DNA of 64,000 nt from an uncultured Bacteroidota bacterium (GTDB taxonomy: Bacteria; Bacteroidota; Bacteroidia; Flavobacteriales; Flavobacteriaceae), in contig CABXBH010000004.1 of the NCBI GenBank assembly GCA_902510415.1, positions 1 to 64,000 on the forward strand. The letters run 5' to 3'. The notes below the pieces were generated by a model. That model did not search any database, had not been told where the DNA came from, and worked only from the letters and a program-made list of their open reading frames with translations. The translations under genes and the position numbers were made by a program. Positions 1 through 7,861 of this stretch are shown here, piece after piece. How positions within the stretch are numbered: the first letter of the stretch is position 1; each line of letters opens with the position of its first letter.

Positions 1-78
1 AATTTTAAAATATTTTTAATAATATATATAATGTTTATAAGTATGCATTTATTTAATAATCGATATAATTAATAGCTA

Positions 79-86
79 TACTTTTG
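79..86 (+). promoter_or_regulatory. Bacteroidota -7 promoter box for rnr
   Basis: TACTTTTG matches the Bacteroidota sigma-A -7 consensus TAnnTTTG. Its last base lies 7 nt before the ATG at 93, so the transcript is predicted to start at or just before the start codon. I see no TTTG -33 element at the expected distance. Confidence 0.55.
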
Positions 87-92
87 TATAAA

Positions 93-2057
93 ATGAAAAA
101 TTACAACAGAAAACAAAATCTTAAAAAATATTATCAAGGCATAATAGATTTTTCAAATAAAAAAGACCCTATTATTTCGTGTGAAAAAATAGATCATATT
201 ATCAAACTTAAAACTGCTGTAATTAATTATATACATGGTGATGTTGTTGAGTTTGAAATATTAAGCAGAAAAAGAAAAGGATTTTATTTAGCAAACATAA
301 TTGGTTTATTAAAACGAGAAAAGAAAGAATATGTTGGTATAATTCAAATAAATAAAAATTTTGCTTTTGCTGTATTAGATGAGAGAAAAATACAGACAGA
401 TATTTTTATTCCTAGCACTAATATTGGTTTAGCAAAAGATGGAGATAAGGTTGTAGTAAAAATAGTTGACTGGAAGAAACAAGACCTTTCTCCTATTGGA
501 ATTATTAAAAAGGTATTAGGTAAACCAGGTGAACATGAAACAGAAATAGATTCTATATTATCAAAAAATAATGTAAATATTTCCTTTACATCTGATGTTT
601 TAGAATATACTAATTCAATAAGTGAAGTTATTTCAAAAGATGAAATAGAAAAAAGAAGAGATTTTAGAGAATGTCTAACTTTTACTATAGATCCAACAAA
701 TGCTAAAGATTTTGACGATGCTTTGTCTTTTAGAAAAATTAATAAAGATAAATTCGAAATAGGGATTCATATAGCTGATGTATCTCACTACGTTACACCT
801 GGTACATTACTAGACAAGGAAGCTTATAACAGAGCTACATCTATTTATTTAGTTGATAGAGTTATTCCAATGTTGCCTGAAAAACTATCAAACAAAGTAT
901 GTTCTCTTAGACCAAACGAAGAAAAATTAACTTTTTCAACCGTGATTGTAGTAGATAAAAAAGGTGTTATTCAGGATTATTGGTTTGGAAGAACTGTTAT
1001 TAATAGTAATTATAGATTTTCATATCAAGAAGCTCAGGAAATTTTAGACAATAAAACCAATGAAATTTCTGAAAAGGTTTCATTGACAGGGAAAAAATAT
1101 ACTATTAAAGAAGAAGTAGTAGAAGCTATTTTAGTGATGGATGAAATAGCTAAAAAAACAAGACAATCTAGAGAAAAACAAGGGTCAATTAATTTTAATA
1201 AAAAAGAAGTTTACTTTCAGCTAAATGAAAAGAAAGAACCAACAGCTGTTTTACTTAAAGAATCAAAAGACGCAAACAAACTTATAGAAGAGTTTATGTT
1301 AATTGCTAATAAAAAAGTTGCAGAGCTCTTCACAGAAATAAAAAAACAAAAATATATTTATAGAGTTCATGATTTACCTGATAATGAGAAACTAAAATCT
1401 TTAAAATATATTATTAAAAGTTTTGGATACACTATAGATTTAAGTAGTTCTAAAGGAATATCAAAATCCCTAAATAATTTATTAAGTCAAATTAAAGGAA
1501 AGGAAGAACAAAACTTAATTGAATCTTTAGTTTTAAGAAGTATGAGTAAGGCAGAATATTCAACAAATAATATTGGACATTATGGTTTAGCTTTTGTTAA
1601 TTATACTCATTTCACATCTCCAATTAGAAGATATCCTGATGTATTGGTTCACAGACTATTACAAGATATTTTGGATAAAAAATATGGGAAACTTGATAAG
1701 AGTTTACAGAAAAAAGCAACATATTGTTCAGATCAAGAAAACATAGCTGTTAAAGCAGAAAGAGAATCTATAAAATATATGCAGATTAAGTATATGCAAA
1801 ATAAAATTGGAGAAACTTTTAAAGGAATTATTTCAGGAGTATCAGACTGGGGAATTTATGTAGAGCTTGAAGAAAATAAATGTGAAGGAATGGTTTATGT
1901 TAAAGACATAAAAGACGATAAATATTACTATAATTCAGAGGAAGCAGCGCTGATAGGTAAGCAAAAAAAGAAAAAATATCAATTAGGAGACAACATTAAT
2001 GTTGAAGTGAAAAATGCAGATTTAGTCAAAAAGCACCTAGATTTTATAATTATTTAA
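93..2057 (+). CDS. rnr: Ribonuclease R (RNB-family 3'-5' exoribonuclease)
   Basis: Processive hydrolytic 3'-5' exoribonuclease acting in RNA turnover and quality control. After a short basic N-terminus come cold-shock-like OB folds, then the RNB catalytic domain with the diagnostic TIDPTNAKDFDDA motif near residues 197-210, whose aspartates bind Mg2+. An S1 domain occupies about residues 572-654 (GETFKGIISGVSDWGIYVEL). At 654 aa it is shorter than E. coli RNase R (813 aa) and lacks the long basic tail. A TTG lies upstream at 84 in frame but falls inside the -7 promoter box, so I chose ATG 93. RNase II is the alternative name, but this architecture in Bacteroidota is normally called RNase R. 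Confidence 0.95.
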   Translation: MKNYNRKQNLKKYYQGIIDFSNKKDPIISCEKIDHIIKLKTAVINYIHGDVVEFEILSRKRKGFYLANIIGLLKREKKEYVGIIQINKNFAFAVLDERKIQTDIFIPSTNIGLAKDGDKVVVKIVDWKKQDLSPIGIIKKVLGKPGEHETEIDSILSKNNVNISFTSDVLEYTNSISEVISKDEIEKRRDFRECLTFTIDPTNAKDFDDALSFRKINKDKFEIGIHIADVSHYVTPGTLLDKEAYNRATSIYLVDRVIPMLPEKLSNKVCSLRPNEEKLTFSTVIVVDKKGVIQDYWFGRTVINSNYRFSYQEAQEILDNKTNEISEKVSLTGKKYTIKEEVVEAILVMDEIAKKTRQSREKQGSINFNKKEVYFQLNEKKEPTAVLLKESKDANKLIEEFMLIANKKVAELFTEIKKQKYIYRVHDLPDNEKLKSLKYIIKSFGYTIDLSSSKGISKSLNNLLSQIKGKEEQNLIESLVLRSMSKAEYSTNNIGHYGLAFVNYTHFTSPIRRYPDVLVHRLLQDILDKKYGKLDKSLQKKATYCSDQENIAVKAERESIKYMQIKYMQNKIGETFKGIISGVSDWGIYVELEENKCEGMVYVKDIKDDKYYYNSEEAALIGKQKKKKYQLGDNINVEVKNADLVKKHLDFIII

Positions 2058-2069
2058 TAATTTTAAGAA

Positions 2070-2747
2070 ATGAAAAAGATTTTATACATAATACTTTTTG
2101 TTACAATTCCTTTGTTTTCACAAGTAAAAATTGATAGAGATTTAGGAGAATTTTCTAAAGTGGCTGTTTATGATGGCATAAATTTAGAATTAATAAAATC
2201 AGAGGAAAATAAAGTTGAAATCACGGGAAACAATACAAAGTTTGTTGTGGTAAAAAACAAAAACGGAGACTTAAAAATAAGACTAAATCTTGAAAAAAGG
2301 TTTTCCGGAGACAGAACAAAGGTTACACTTTTTTACAAAACACTTTATAGTGTTATTTCTCATGAAGGTTCAAATGTTTTTTCTAAAGAAACGATTAAAC
2401 AAGCAGATATTAATATCAAAGCTCATACTGGTTCAAGACAAAATTTAATTGTAGACTTAAACACATTAAATACAACGGCAGCAACAGGGGCTAATATTAA
2501 TATTTCTGGAAAAACAGAATACCACGACACATCCTCTTCTAGTGGAGCAGAAATCAAGGCAAAAGATTTAGTTTCAAACGAAACATACGCTACGGCAACA
2601 ACGGGAGGAGTTCTTAATGTCTCAGCAATAAAAGAACTTGAAGCAAACAGCAAATTTGGAGGCACTATTAATGTGCATGAAAAAACAGATAAAATAACTG
2701 AAAGTATATCTGTTGGAGGAGTGGTAAACTACCTATATCAAAACTAG
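2070..2747 (+). CDS. Secreted GIN-domain protein (DUF2807, putative autotransporter adhesin head)
   Basis: A 225-aa protein with an N-terminal signal peptide (MKKILYIILFVTIPLFSQ). The rest is a repetitive beta-rich chain with Gly/Asn/Thr-rich turns (TAATGANINISGKTE, SGAEIKAKDL, TTGGVLNVSA), the pattern of the DUF2807 GIN domain, which forms a beta-helix in Bacteroidota surface or periplasmic proteins. The molecular role is unknown; 'adhesin head' is a family label. The gene begins 12 bp after rnr and its stop codon overlaps the GTG start of the next gene, so the three are probably cotranscribed. Confidence 0.8.
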   Translation: MKKILYIILFVTIPLFSQVKIDRDLGEFSKVAVYDGINLELIKSEENKVEITGNNTKFVVVKNKNGDLKIRLNLEKRFSGDRTKVTLFYKTLYSVISHEGSNVFSKETIKQADINIKAHTGSRQNLIVDLNTLNTTAATGANINISGKTEYHDTSSSSGAEIKAKDLVSNETYATATTGGVLNVSAIKELEANSKFGGTINVHEKTDKITESISVGGVVNYLYQN

Positions 2748-3364
2748 TGGACTTTAATGTTTTAACCCCAATAACCATAGGTTTCTTTACAGCTTTTATT
2801 ATGGGTCCTGTTTTTTGGGTATTATTAGAGACAAGCATAACCAAAGGCTTTAAAGCTGCGATAGCCTTTGATTTAGGAGTAATGTTTGCCGATGTGTGTT
2901 TTATTGGTGTTTGCTATTTAGGAAGCTTCCAACTCTTAGAAGACGAACAAAACAAACAGGGATTATTTGTTTTAGGAGGAACAATATTGCTTCTGTACGG
3001 TCTTTTCTCATGGTTAAATAGAAATAAGAAAACCAAAGATCAGCCAGAAATAGTCGAGTCTAAAGAAAATTATTTTGGACTTGCCGTTAAGGGCTTTGCT
3101 ATAAACATTCTTAATGTAGGAGTTTTTATTTTTTGGGGAGGAATAACAATCGTTTCTTCACCTGCTAGCGGTAAATCTTTTACAACTTTCATTCTATTCT
3201 TTTCAATAGTACTTCTTTCATATTTTTTGACTGATATTTTAAAGATTTCAGTCGCTAATAGGTTTAAGAGTTTATTGACGGGAAAAGGAATAGTGATAGT
3301 AAATTCTATTATTTCTCTAATTCTTGTTATTTCGGGCGTAGTTTTAATTATAAAAGGCCTATAA
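2747..3364 (+). CDS. LysE/RhtB-type amino-acid exporter
   Basis: A 205-aa integral membrane protein with about six hydrophobic segments and the LysE-family opening TPITIGFFTAFIMGPVFWVLLET. A hydrophilic loop near residues 94-108 separates two halves. The family exports amino acids or small metabolites through the inner membrane; the substrate cannot be read from sequence. The start is a GTG whose first base is the last base of the preceding stop (TAGTG), which implies translational coupling to the GIN-domain gene. No usable ATG lies upstream in frame. Confidence 0.8.
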   Translation: MDFNVLTPITIGFFTAFIMGPVFWVLLETSITKGFKAAIAFDLGVMFADVCFIGVCYLGSFQLLEDEQNKQGLFVLGGTILLLYGLFSWLNRNKKTKDQPEIVESKENYFGLAVKGFAINILNVGVFIFWGGITIVSSPASGKSFTTFILFFSIVLLSYFLTDILKISVANRFKSLLTGKGIVIVNSIISLILVISGVVLIIKGL

Positions 3365-3384
3365 GAGGCTATTTTTTAAATGAC

Positions 3385-3392
3385 TACCTTTG
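3385..3392 (+). promoter_or_regulatory. -7 promoter box for the lipoprotein pair
   Basis: TACCTTTG matches TAnnTTTG, 45 nt upstream of the ATG at 3437. The predicted leader is about 38 nt and rich in A and C (AACACACC...AACTAACT). No clear -33 element. Confidence 0.5.
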
Positions 3393-3436
3393 TAGCGACT
3401 AACACACCTAACAACTAACTAAATACAACTTAAAAA

Positions 3437-3946
3437 ATGAAAAATATAATTTTTACAATCGCAACACTTTCTCTTATGTTCTCTTGCTATCAGGGGCCAA
3501 CAGTTGAGTTTGACGACGAAAAGTCACAAGCAGTTCAGGCAATTTTTGACGCCTATATGGCAAATGATATGCAGGGAGTTGCAGACGTTTATGCGGAAGA
3601 CGCATACGTGTTTTCTAACAGTACTGATTCGATACCAATTGCAGAAAACCTAGCACTTGTTGCCTCACATCATGAGATGTTTGACAATATAAAGTGTGTT
3701 TTTGGAGATGAAGGAAAGTCAGCTTGGATTGAAACAACAACATACAAAGAAGAAGACCTAACTATTACCAGAGCGTGGTTTTTATGGACAGGGGTTGGAA
3801 AAGCTAGCGGGGTTGCAGTAGAAGTTCCAACACAAATTTCTTATATGTGGGGAGATGACAACAGAATTCAAAGATCATACTTAAGAAACGATACTAGCGC
3901 AATGCTTAAAGAAGTAGATGCTGCTCAGTCAATGATGGTAGAATAA
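3437..3946 (+). CDS. NTF2/SnoaL-like lipoprotein, copy 1
   Basis: A 169-aa protein with a type II signal peptide (lipobox LMFSC, Cys at residue 17), so it should be lipid-anchored in the envelope. The mature chain (AVQAIFDAYMANDMQGVADVYAEDAYVF...) has the length and pattern of an NTF2/SnoaL cone fold, a shape used for ligand binding or enzymes of many kinds. No catalytic signature is evident. It is a clear paralogue of the following gene: both start with a short linker and (V/T)xFDD, and both end in a (M/K)WGDDxxIxxxY segment. Function unknown. Confidence 0.7.
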   Translation: MKNIIFTIATLSLMFSCYQGPTVEFDDEKSQAVQAIFDAYMANDMQGVADVYAEDAYVFSNSTDSIPIAENLALVASHHEMFDNIKCVFGDEGKSAWIETTTYKEEDLTITRAWFLWTGVGKASGVAVEVPTQISYMWGDDNRIQRSYLRNDTSAMLKEVDAAQSMMVE

Positions 3947-3971
3947 AAGAATTATTAATAAACCTTAAAAC

Positions 3972-4493
3972 ATGAAAAAAGTAATTTTAATCATATTTGC
4001 TGCGCTTTTATTTAGCGCTTGTACACAAGGACTTCAGGTTACGTTTGATGATGACAATTCAAATGCTATAAGAGGCCATTTTCAAAACTACTTAAACAAC
4101 GATATGGACGGCCTTAAAGAACTTTGGTCTCCTGATCTAAAAGTTTACCTAAACTCAAAAGAAGCAATTGGGCTTGATGAGCTGGTTTCAATGCTCGAAG
4201 CACAACACGCGGGCTTTGACCCAATACTTATGACTTTTGGTGAAGAAGGAGGAGAAGACTTGGGGGTATGGGTTCAAACCATTAATTACCCAGCTGTAGG
4301 TGAATACCCTCCAGCAACTTTAACTCAGTCATGGTTTGATTGGCGTGCCACAGGAAAAGTCACAGGAAAAACAATTGTTTTACCCGCACACATTGGCTTC
4401 AAATGGGGTGATGATGGAAAAATAATTGAAGAATACCACACTTACGACACTCAAGAAATGATGGCAGAATTAGCCTTGTCAGAGACGGAATAA
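3972..4493 (+). CDS. NTF2/SnoaL-like lipoprotein, copy 2
   Basis: A 173-aa lipoprotein (lipobox LLFSAC) directly after its paralogue and in the same orientation, 25 bp apart. Shared features with copy 1 include VTFDDDNSNAIRGHFQNYL against VEFDDEKSQAVQAIFDAYM, a tryptophan-rich centre (QSWFDWRATGKVTG against RAWFLWTGVGKASG) and FKWGDDGKIIEEYHTY near the end. This suggests an old tandem duplication with strong divergence. It is followed by a strong terminator. Function unknown. Confidence 0.7.
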   Translation: MKKVILIIFAALLFSACTQGLQVTFDDDNSNAIRGHFQNYLNNDMDGLKELWSPDLKVYLNSKEAIGLDELVSMLEAQHAGFDPILMTFGEEGGEDLGVWVQTINYPAVGEYPPATLTQSWFDWRATGKVTGKTIVLPAHIGFKWGDDGKIIEEYHTYDTQEMMAELALSETE

Positions 4494-4516
4494 GACCAAA
4501 AGCATATTTAAAAACT

Positions 4517-4550
4517 AAAAAACCCTTGTTTTATTAAACAGGGGTTTTTT
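4517..4550. terminator. Bidirectional intrinsic terminator
   Basis: A 15-bp stem (4517-4531 with 4536-4550) with one G-T pair and a four-base TATT loop. AAAAAACCC on the left and GGGTTTTTT on the right give a U-run in both directions. It can end the lipoprotein transcript on the plus strand and the tRNA-Cys transcript on the minus strand. It is the only strong terminator hairpin I recognised in the window. Confidence 0.85.
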
Positions 4551-4554
4551 GTTG

Positions 4555-4625
4555 AGGCGCCTGGCGGATTCGAACCGCCGTACAAGGTTTTGCAGACCTC
4601 TGCCTAGCCACTCGGCCAAGGCGCC
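4555..4625 (-). tRNA. tRNA-Cys (GCA)
   Basis: The minus strand folds into a full cloverleaf: acceptor stem GGCGCCT/AGGCGCC, D-arm with GGCCGAGTGGCTAGGC, anticodon loop CTGCAAA with anticodon GCA, and T-arm GGCGGTTCGAATCCGCC. The discriminator base is U, as expected for tRNA-Cys. The 3' CCA is not encoded (the next bases are CAAC) and must be added by the CCA-adding enzyme. Confidence 0.96.
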
Positions 4626-4641
4626 AAAATTACAATGAGGG

Positions 4642-4649
4642 CAAATTTA
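4642..4649 (-). promoter_or_regulatory. -7 promoter box for tRNA-Cys
   Basis: On the minus strand the sequence is TAAATTTG, matching TAnnTTTG, and it ends 17 nt before the tRNA 5' end. It lies between the folB stop and the tRNA, so the tRNA may have its own promoter in addition to read-through from folB. Confidence 0.5.
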
Positions 4650-4664
4650 TGATAAATTTTTAAC

Positions 4665-5033
4665 TTATTGAGCCTTTCTTTTTTCTGTTAAGCTAACTGT
4701 AACCCGCTCTACATCTGCATTAATTGGCGGACTTATCTTTGAAACAGAGATAGTAATTTCATCTAAAAAATCAATTTCATTAATGCAGGAAGAAGTGATT
4801 CTTTTTGCAACGGTCTCAAGCAGCTTAGACCTAATGGCCATTTCACGTTTTATAATTTTAGCTAGAACAACATAATCCACGGCAGACTCTATTTTGTCTT
4901 CAAAACTATCTTTTAATTCCCTACAAACTGCGGTAGCGTTAACAACGTAGTCACCGCCAATAACCTCTTCTTCTTTCATGCAACCATGAAATGCAAAAAC
5001 TTTTAGATTTTCAACTTTAACAGTAGCCTTCAT
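4665..5033 (-). CDS. folB: Dihydroneopterin aldolase
   Basis: Folate biosynthesis enzyme cleaving 7,8-dihydroneopterin to 6-hydroxymethyl-dihydropterin and glycolaldehyde. Starting at ATG 5033 gives 122 aa, the normal family length, opening MKATVKVENLKVFAFHGC. The active-site glutamate lies in the GCMKEEEVIGGDY segment and the conserved lysine in SVSKISPP. The frame stays open to 5114 upstream, but those 27 codons do not resemble the family and cross into the glnS start, so I excluded them. It is divergent from glnS and upstream of tRNA-Cys on the same strand. Confidence 0.9.
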   Translation of the reverse strand: MKATVKVENLKVFAFHGCMKEEEVIGGDYVVNATAVCRELKDSFEDKIESAVDYVVLAKIIKREMAIRSKLLETVAKRITSSCINEIDFLDEITISVSKISPPINADVERVTVSLTEKRKAQ

Positions 5034-5048
5034 TTGGTATAGTTTTGA

Positions 5049-5056
5049 TAACTTTG
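5049..5056 (+). promoter_or_regulatory. -7 promoter box for glnS
   Basis: TAACTTTG matches TAnnTTTG and ends 26 nt before the GTG start of glnS, predicting a leader of about 20 nt. It sits in the 48-bp folB-glnS divergent gap. Confidence 0.5.
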
Positions 5057-5081
5057 GTAAACTTATTAAAAACAAATTAGT

Positions 5082-6755
5082 GTGGAAAATAAACCAGAAA
5101 ATTTTATAGAGCAAATCATTAATGATGATATTAGCTCGGGTTTCAATCCTAAAGAACTAAAATTTAGATTTCCACCTGAACCAAACGGATATCTTCATAT
5201 TGGCCACGCAAAAGCTATAGGCCTAAACTTTGGCTTAGGAAAAAAATATGACGCACCCGTTAATCTTAGGTTTGACGACACAAATCCGGCTAAAGAAGAT
5301 CAAGAATTTGTAGCCGCGATAAAAGAAGACGTTAAATGGCTTGGTTATGATTGGTCAGAAGCAACATATTCGTCCGACAACTTTCAAAAGCTTTATGACT
5401 GGTCATTATTGCTTATCAAAAAAGGCAAGGCTTATGTTGATTCGCAAAGCTCAAAAGAAATGGCCCTTCAAAAAGGCACCCCAATTGAAGCAGGAACAAA
5501 CAGCCCTTATAGAGACAGGGCTGTAGAAGAAAACATTGATCTTTTTCAGGCGATGAAGAACGGGGACTATTCTGAAGGAACCCATGTTTTAAGAGCAAAA
5601 ATTGACATGAAGCATCCAAACATGCTAATGAGAGACCCTATTATATATAGAGTGCTGGACAAACCTCACCACAGAACCAATGATGCTTGGAAAATTTATC
5701 CGATGTATGACTGGGCACATGGACAGTGTGATTATCTGGAACAAGTTTCACACTCTTTGTGCTCTTTAGAATTTAAACCCCACAGAGATCTTTACGAGTG
5801 GTTTGTTAATGAACTAAAAGAATATACAACACAGCTTTCAATTATTCCTAAACAAAGAGAGTTTGCCAGACTAAACCTTAGCTATACAATTATGAGCAAA
5901 AGAAAACTAGCTGTTCTTGTTGAAAATAATATTGTTGATGGCTGGGATGATCCAAGAATGCCAACAATTTCAGGACTAAGAAGAAGAGGATACACTCCAG
6001 AATCTATAAGAAACTTTATAAACAAAGTGGGGGTGGCTAAAAGGGAAAACATTATTGATGTTTCGCTTTTAGAATTTTGTGTAAGAGAAGATCTTAACAA
6101 AAAAGCAGACAGAAAAATGGTTGTTCTTAATCCGGTTAAGCTTACAATCACTAATTATCCTGAGGACCAAACAGAAACACTTTTAACAGAAAACAATCCT
6201 GAAAATCCAACCTCTGGCTCTAGAGAAATCCCATTCGCTAAAGACCTTTATATTGAGCGGGAAGACTTTAAAGAAGAAGCAAACAGAAAGTTCTTTAGAC
6301 TAACTATTGGAAAAGAGGTCAGATTAAAAAGCGCGTATATAATCAAAGGCACAGGGGTTAACAAAGACCCTGAAGGAAAGATTGTTGAGATACTCTGCGA
6401 ATACGACCCAAAAAGCAAAAGTGGTTCCGGGACTGAAGAAAGTACAAGAAAAGTTAAAGGCACACTTCACTGGGTCACACAATCAAACAGCGTAGATGTT
6501 ATCGTGAAGAGTTATGACAGGCTTTTTATGGAAGAATCACCGGGGTCAAACTCAGAAGAAAACTTCTTAAAAGACGTAAACCCTAACTCTCTGGAAACAT
6601 TATACGCTAAGGCTGAGCCTTCAATTGTAAGTTCAAAAAACGGACAATCATTTCAGTTCCAGAGAAAAGGATATTTTACACCAGACACTAAAACTAAAAC
6701 CAACAAAATTGTATTTAACAAAACTGTTGGCCTTAGAGATTCTTGGAAAAAATAA
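5082..6755 (+). CDS. glnS: Glutamine--tRNA ligase
   Basis: Class I aminoacyl-tRNA synthetase charging tRNA-Gln with glutamine in the cytoplasm. The ATP-binding HIGH motif is in PPEPNGYLHIGHAKAIGLN near residue 40 and the KMSKS counterpart is MSKRK near residue 271. The C-terminal half carries the beta-barrel anticodon-binding domains, and 557 aa is the usual length. The start is GTG 5082 (GTGGAAAATAAACCA); no ATG is available. Together with gltX it indicates direct glutaminylation rather than complete reliance on the amidotransferase route. Confidence 0.97.
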   Translation: MENKPENFIEQIINDDISSGFNPKELKFRFPPEPNGYLHIGHAKAIGLNFGLGKKYDAPVNLRFDDTNPAKEDQEFVAAIKEDVKWLGYDWSEATYSSDNFQKLYDWSLLLIKKGKAYVDSQSSKEMALQKGTPIEAGTNSPYRDRAVEENIDLFQAMKNGDYSEGTHVLRAKIDMKHPNMLMRDPIIYRVLDKPHHRTNDAWKIYPMYDWAHGQCDYLEQVSHSLCSLEFKPHRDLYEWFVNELKEYTTQLSIIPKQREFARLNLSYTIMSKRKLAVLVENNIVDGWDDPRMPTISGLRRRGYTPESIRNFINKVGVAKRENIIDVSLLEFCVREDLNKKADRKMVVLNPVKLTITNYPEDQTETLLTENNPENPTSGSREIPFAKDLYIEREDFKEEANRKFFRLTIGKEVRLKSAYIIKGTGVNKDPEGKIVEILCEYDPKSKSGSGTEESTRKVKGTLHWVTQSNSVDVIVKSYDRLFMEESPGSNSEENFLKDVNPNSLETLYAKAEPSIVSSKNGQSFQFQRKGYFTPDTKTKTNKIVFNKTVGLRDSWKK

Positions 6756-6768
6756 AGATTAAAGCTTC

Positions 6769-7707
6769 TTAATTATCTATTTTTTCTTTTCCTTCTACAG
6801 ACTCTAATAATTTGTCTATTTTAGACTCTAAAGACAACAACTTTTCATCTCTAGCAAACATATTTATTTCCATTTGGGATAATTTATCTTCCTTTATTTT
6901 AAGTTGGTTTTGCATCTCTTTCATCATTTCTAGCTTAATATCTAATTGATCTTTTATTTCCTCGTCTTTAATTAAATAATCAACTATAGTTGCTGTAAAC
7001 GCGGCCACTAACACTAAGCCAGAAAATGTTAAAATAAATCCAAAAGCTAGAGCCTCACTGCTTTTCGGCATTACATTTTCGATTCCAATTCCAAAAACGG
7101 TATAGACCGACCACCAAAAAGCATCTATTGGAGATTTAATTGTGGTGCCTGGATAATCATACTCTAAATACCATATAGAAACAGATGAAGCTATTACAAT
7201 TATTATTGTACTAAACAACGTATAATTAAGTATATCTATTCCTTTTTTATATTTAAAAAGAAGGGTTAATATGTAGCGCAAACTTCTTAAAGCTCTTAAA
7301 ATTCTTAAAACCCTCAGTATTCTAAAAATCCTACAACATCTCAGAGGGCCATAATAAGGAATTGAGCCTATTAAATCAATCCAATGTATTTCAGTGTAAG
7401 TAAGCTTATTCTTTGACTTATATAGTCCATTAAAAAAATCAAAAATAAATATCCCACAAATAAAATTATCTATGAATATGAGGCTTTCCTTTGCTATATC
7501 AGATATTTTATCAGCAAAAGCAAAGCTGATAACAATTTCAACTAAAACGTAAACGGACAAGAGAATGACAATAAACTCCCACGCATCCATTTTATTATTA
7601 GACTTTGAGACTTCTTTGTAAAAAAGCTTACTTAAAATAAACCCAACAAGAAGGCCTAACCCAACAGTTGTTATAAGTTCTTGAAGATTAATGTAGCCCT
7701 CACCCAT
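6769..7707 (-). CDS. Voltage-gated-channel-like ion channel with a non-canonical pore filter
   Basis: A 312-aa membrane protein with the six-helix voltage-gated channel plan. S4 is strongly charged (RIFRILRVLRILRALRSLR, residues about 126-144). The pore helix DAFWWSVYT (residues 195-203) is followed by GIGIEN at 206-211 where K+ channels carry TVGYGD, then VMP and the S6 helix. Residues about 247-305 form a charged coiled coil, perhaps for tetramer assembly. It is named for voltage sensing and pore layout; K+ selectivity should not be assumed. No neighbouring gene suggests a partner. It converges closely with glnS (13 bp). Confidence 0.8.
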   Translation of the reverse strand: MGEGYINLQELITTVGLGLLVGFILSKLFYKEVSKSNNKMDAWEFIVILLSVYVLVEIVISFAFADKISDIAKESLIFIDNFICGIFIFDFFNGLYKSKNKLTYTEIHWIDLIGSIPYYGPLRCCRIFRILRVLRILRALRSLRYILTLLFKYKKGIDILNYTLFSTIIIVIASSVSIWYLEYDYPGTTIKSPIDAFWWSVYTVFGIGIENVMPKSSEALAFGFILTFSGLVLVAAFTATIVDYLIKDEEIKDQLDIKLEMMKEMQNQLKIKEDKLSQMEINMFARDEKLLSLESKIDKLLESVEGKEKIDN

Positions 7708-7774
7708 CTTTAACCAATTATCATCAAGTTAAAACAATTAAAATTAGTTTGCAATAGCTATCAGGTTCTTATAT

Positions 7775-7861
7775 TTAGGTTTCTTTATTAGATTTTACAG
7801 AACGCTTTAAATTATCAACGGCTCTTTGTTTAGGCTTTATCGTATTTTCATCAGGAATCAT
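7775..7861 (-). CDS. Possible 28-aa basic small protein downstream of the SPFH gene
   Basis: ATG 7861 opens a short frame encoding MIPDENTIKPKQRAVDNLKR followed by SVKSNKET. It overlaps the last 11 bases of the SPFH gene in a different frame, an arrangement typical of translational coupling. The peptide is hydrophilic and lysine/arginine-rich with no signal or membrane segment. I do not recognise a family. It may be a real small protein or chance; the only other sequence here is about 65 bases of AT-rich spacer before the channel gene. Confidence 0.35.
   Translation of the reverse strand: MIPDENTIKPKQRAVDNLKRSVKSNKET

Noticed and set aside
2423-2665. Open frame on the minus strand inside the GIN-domain gene, and similar antisense frames elsewhere
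   Set aside because: These lie wholly within well-supported genes, have no recognisable domains or start context and are explained as shadows of coding bias.
6756-6768. AAAGCTT-centred dyad between glnS and the channel gene as a terminator
   Set aside because: The stem is short, AT-rich and imperfect, without a clear U-run; too weak to call.
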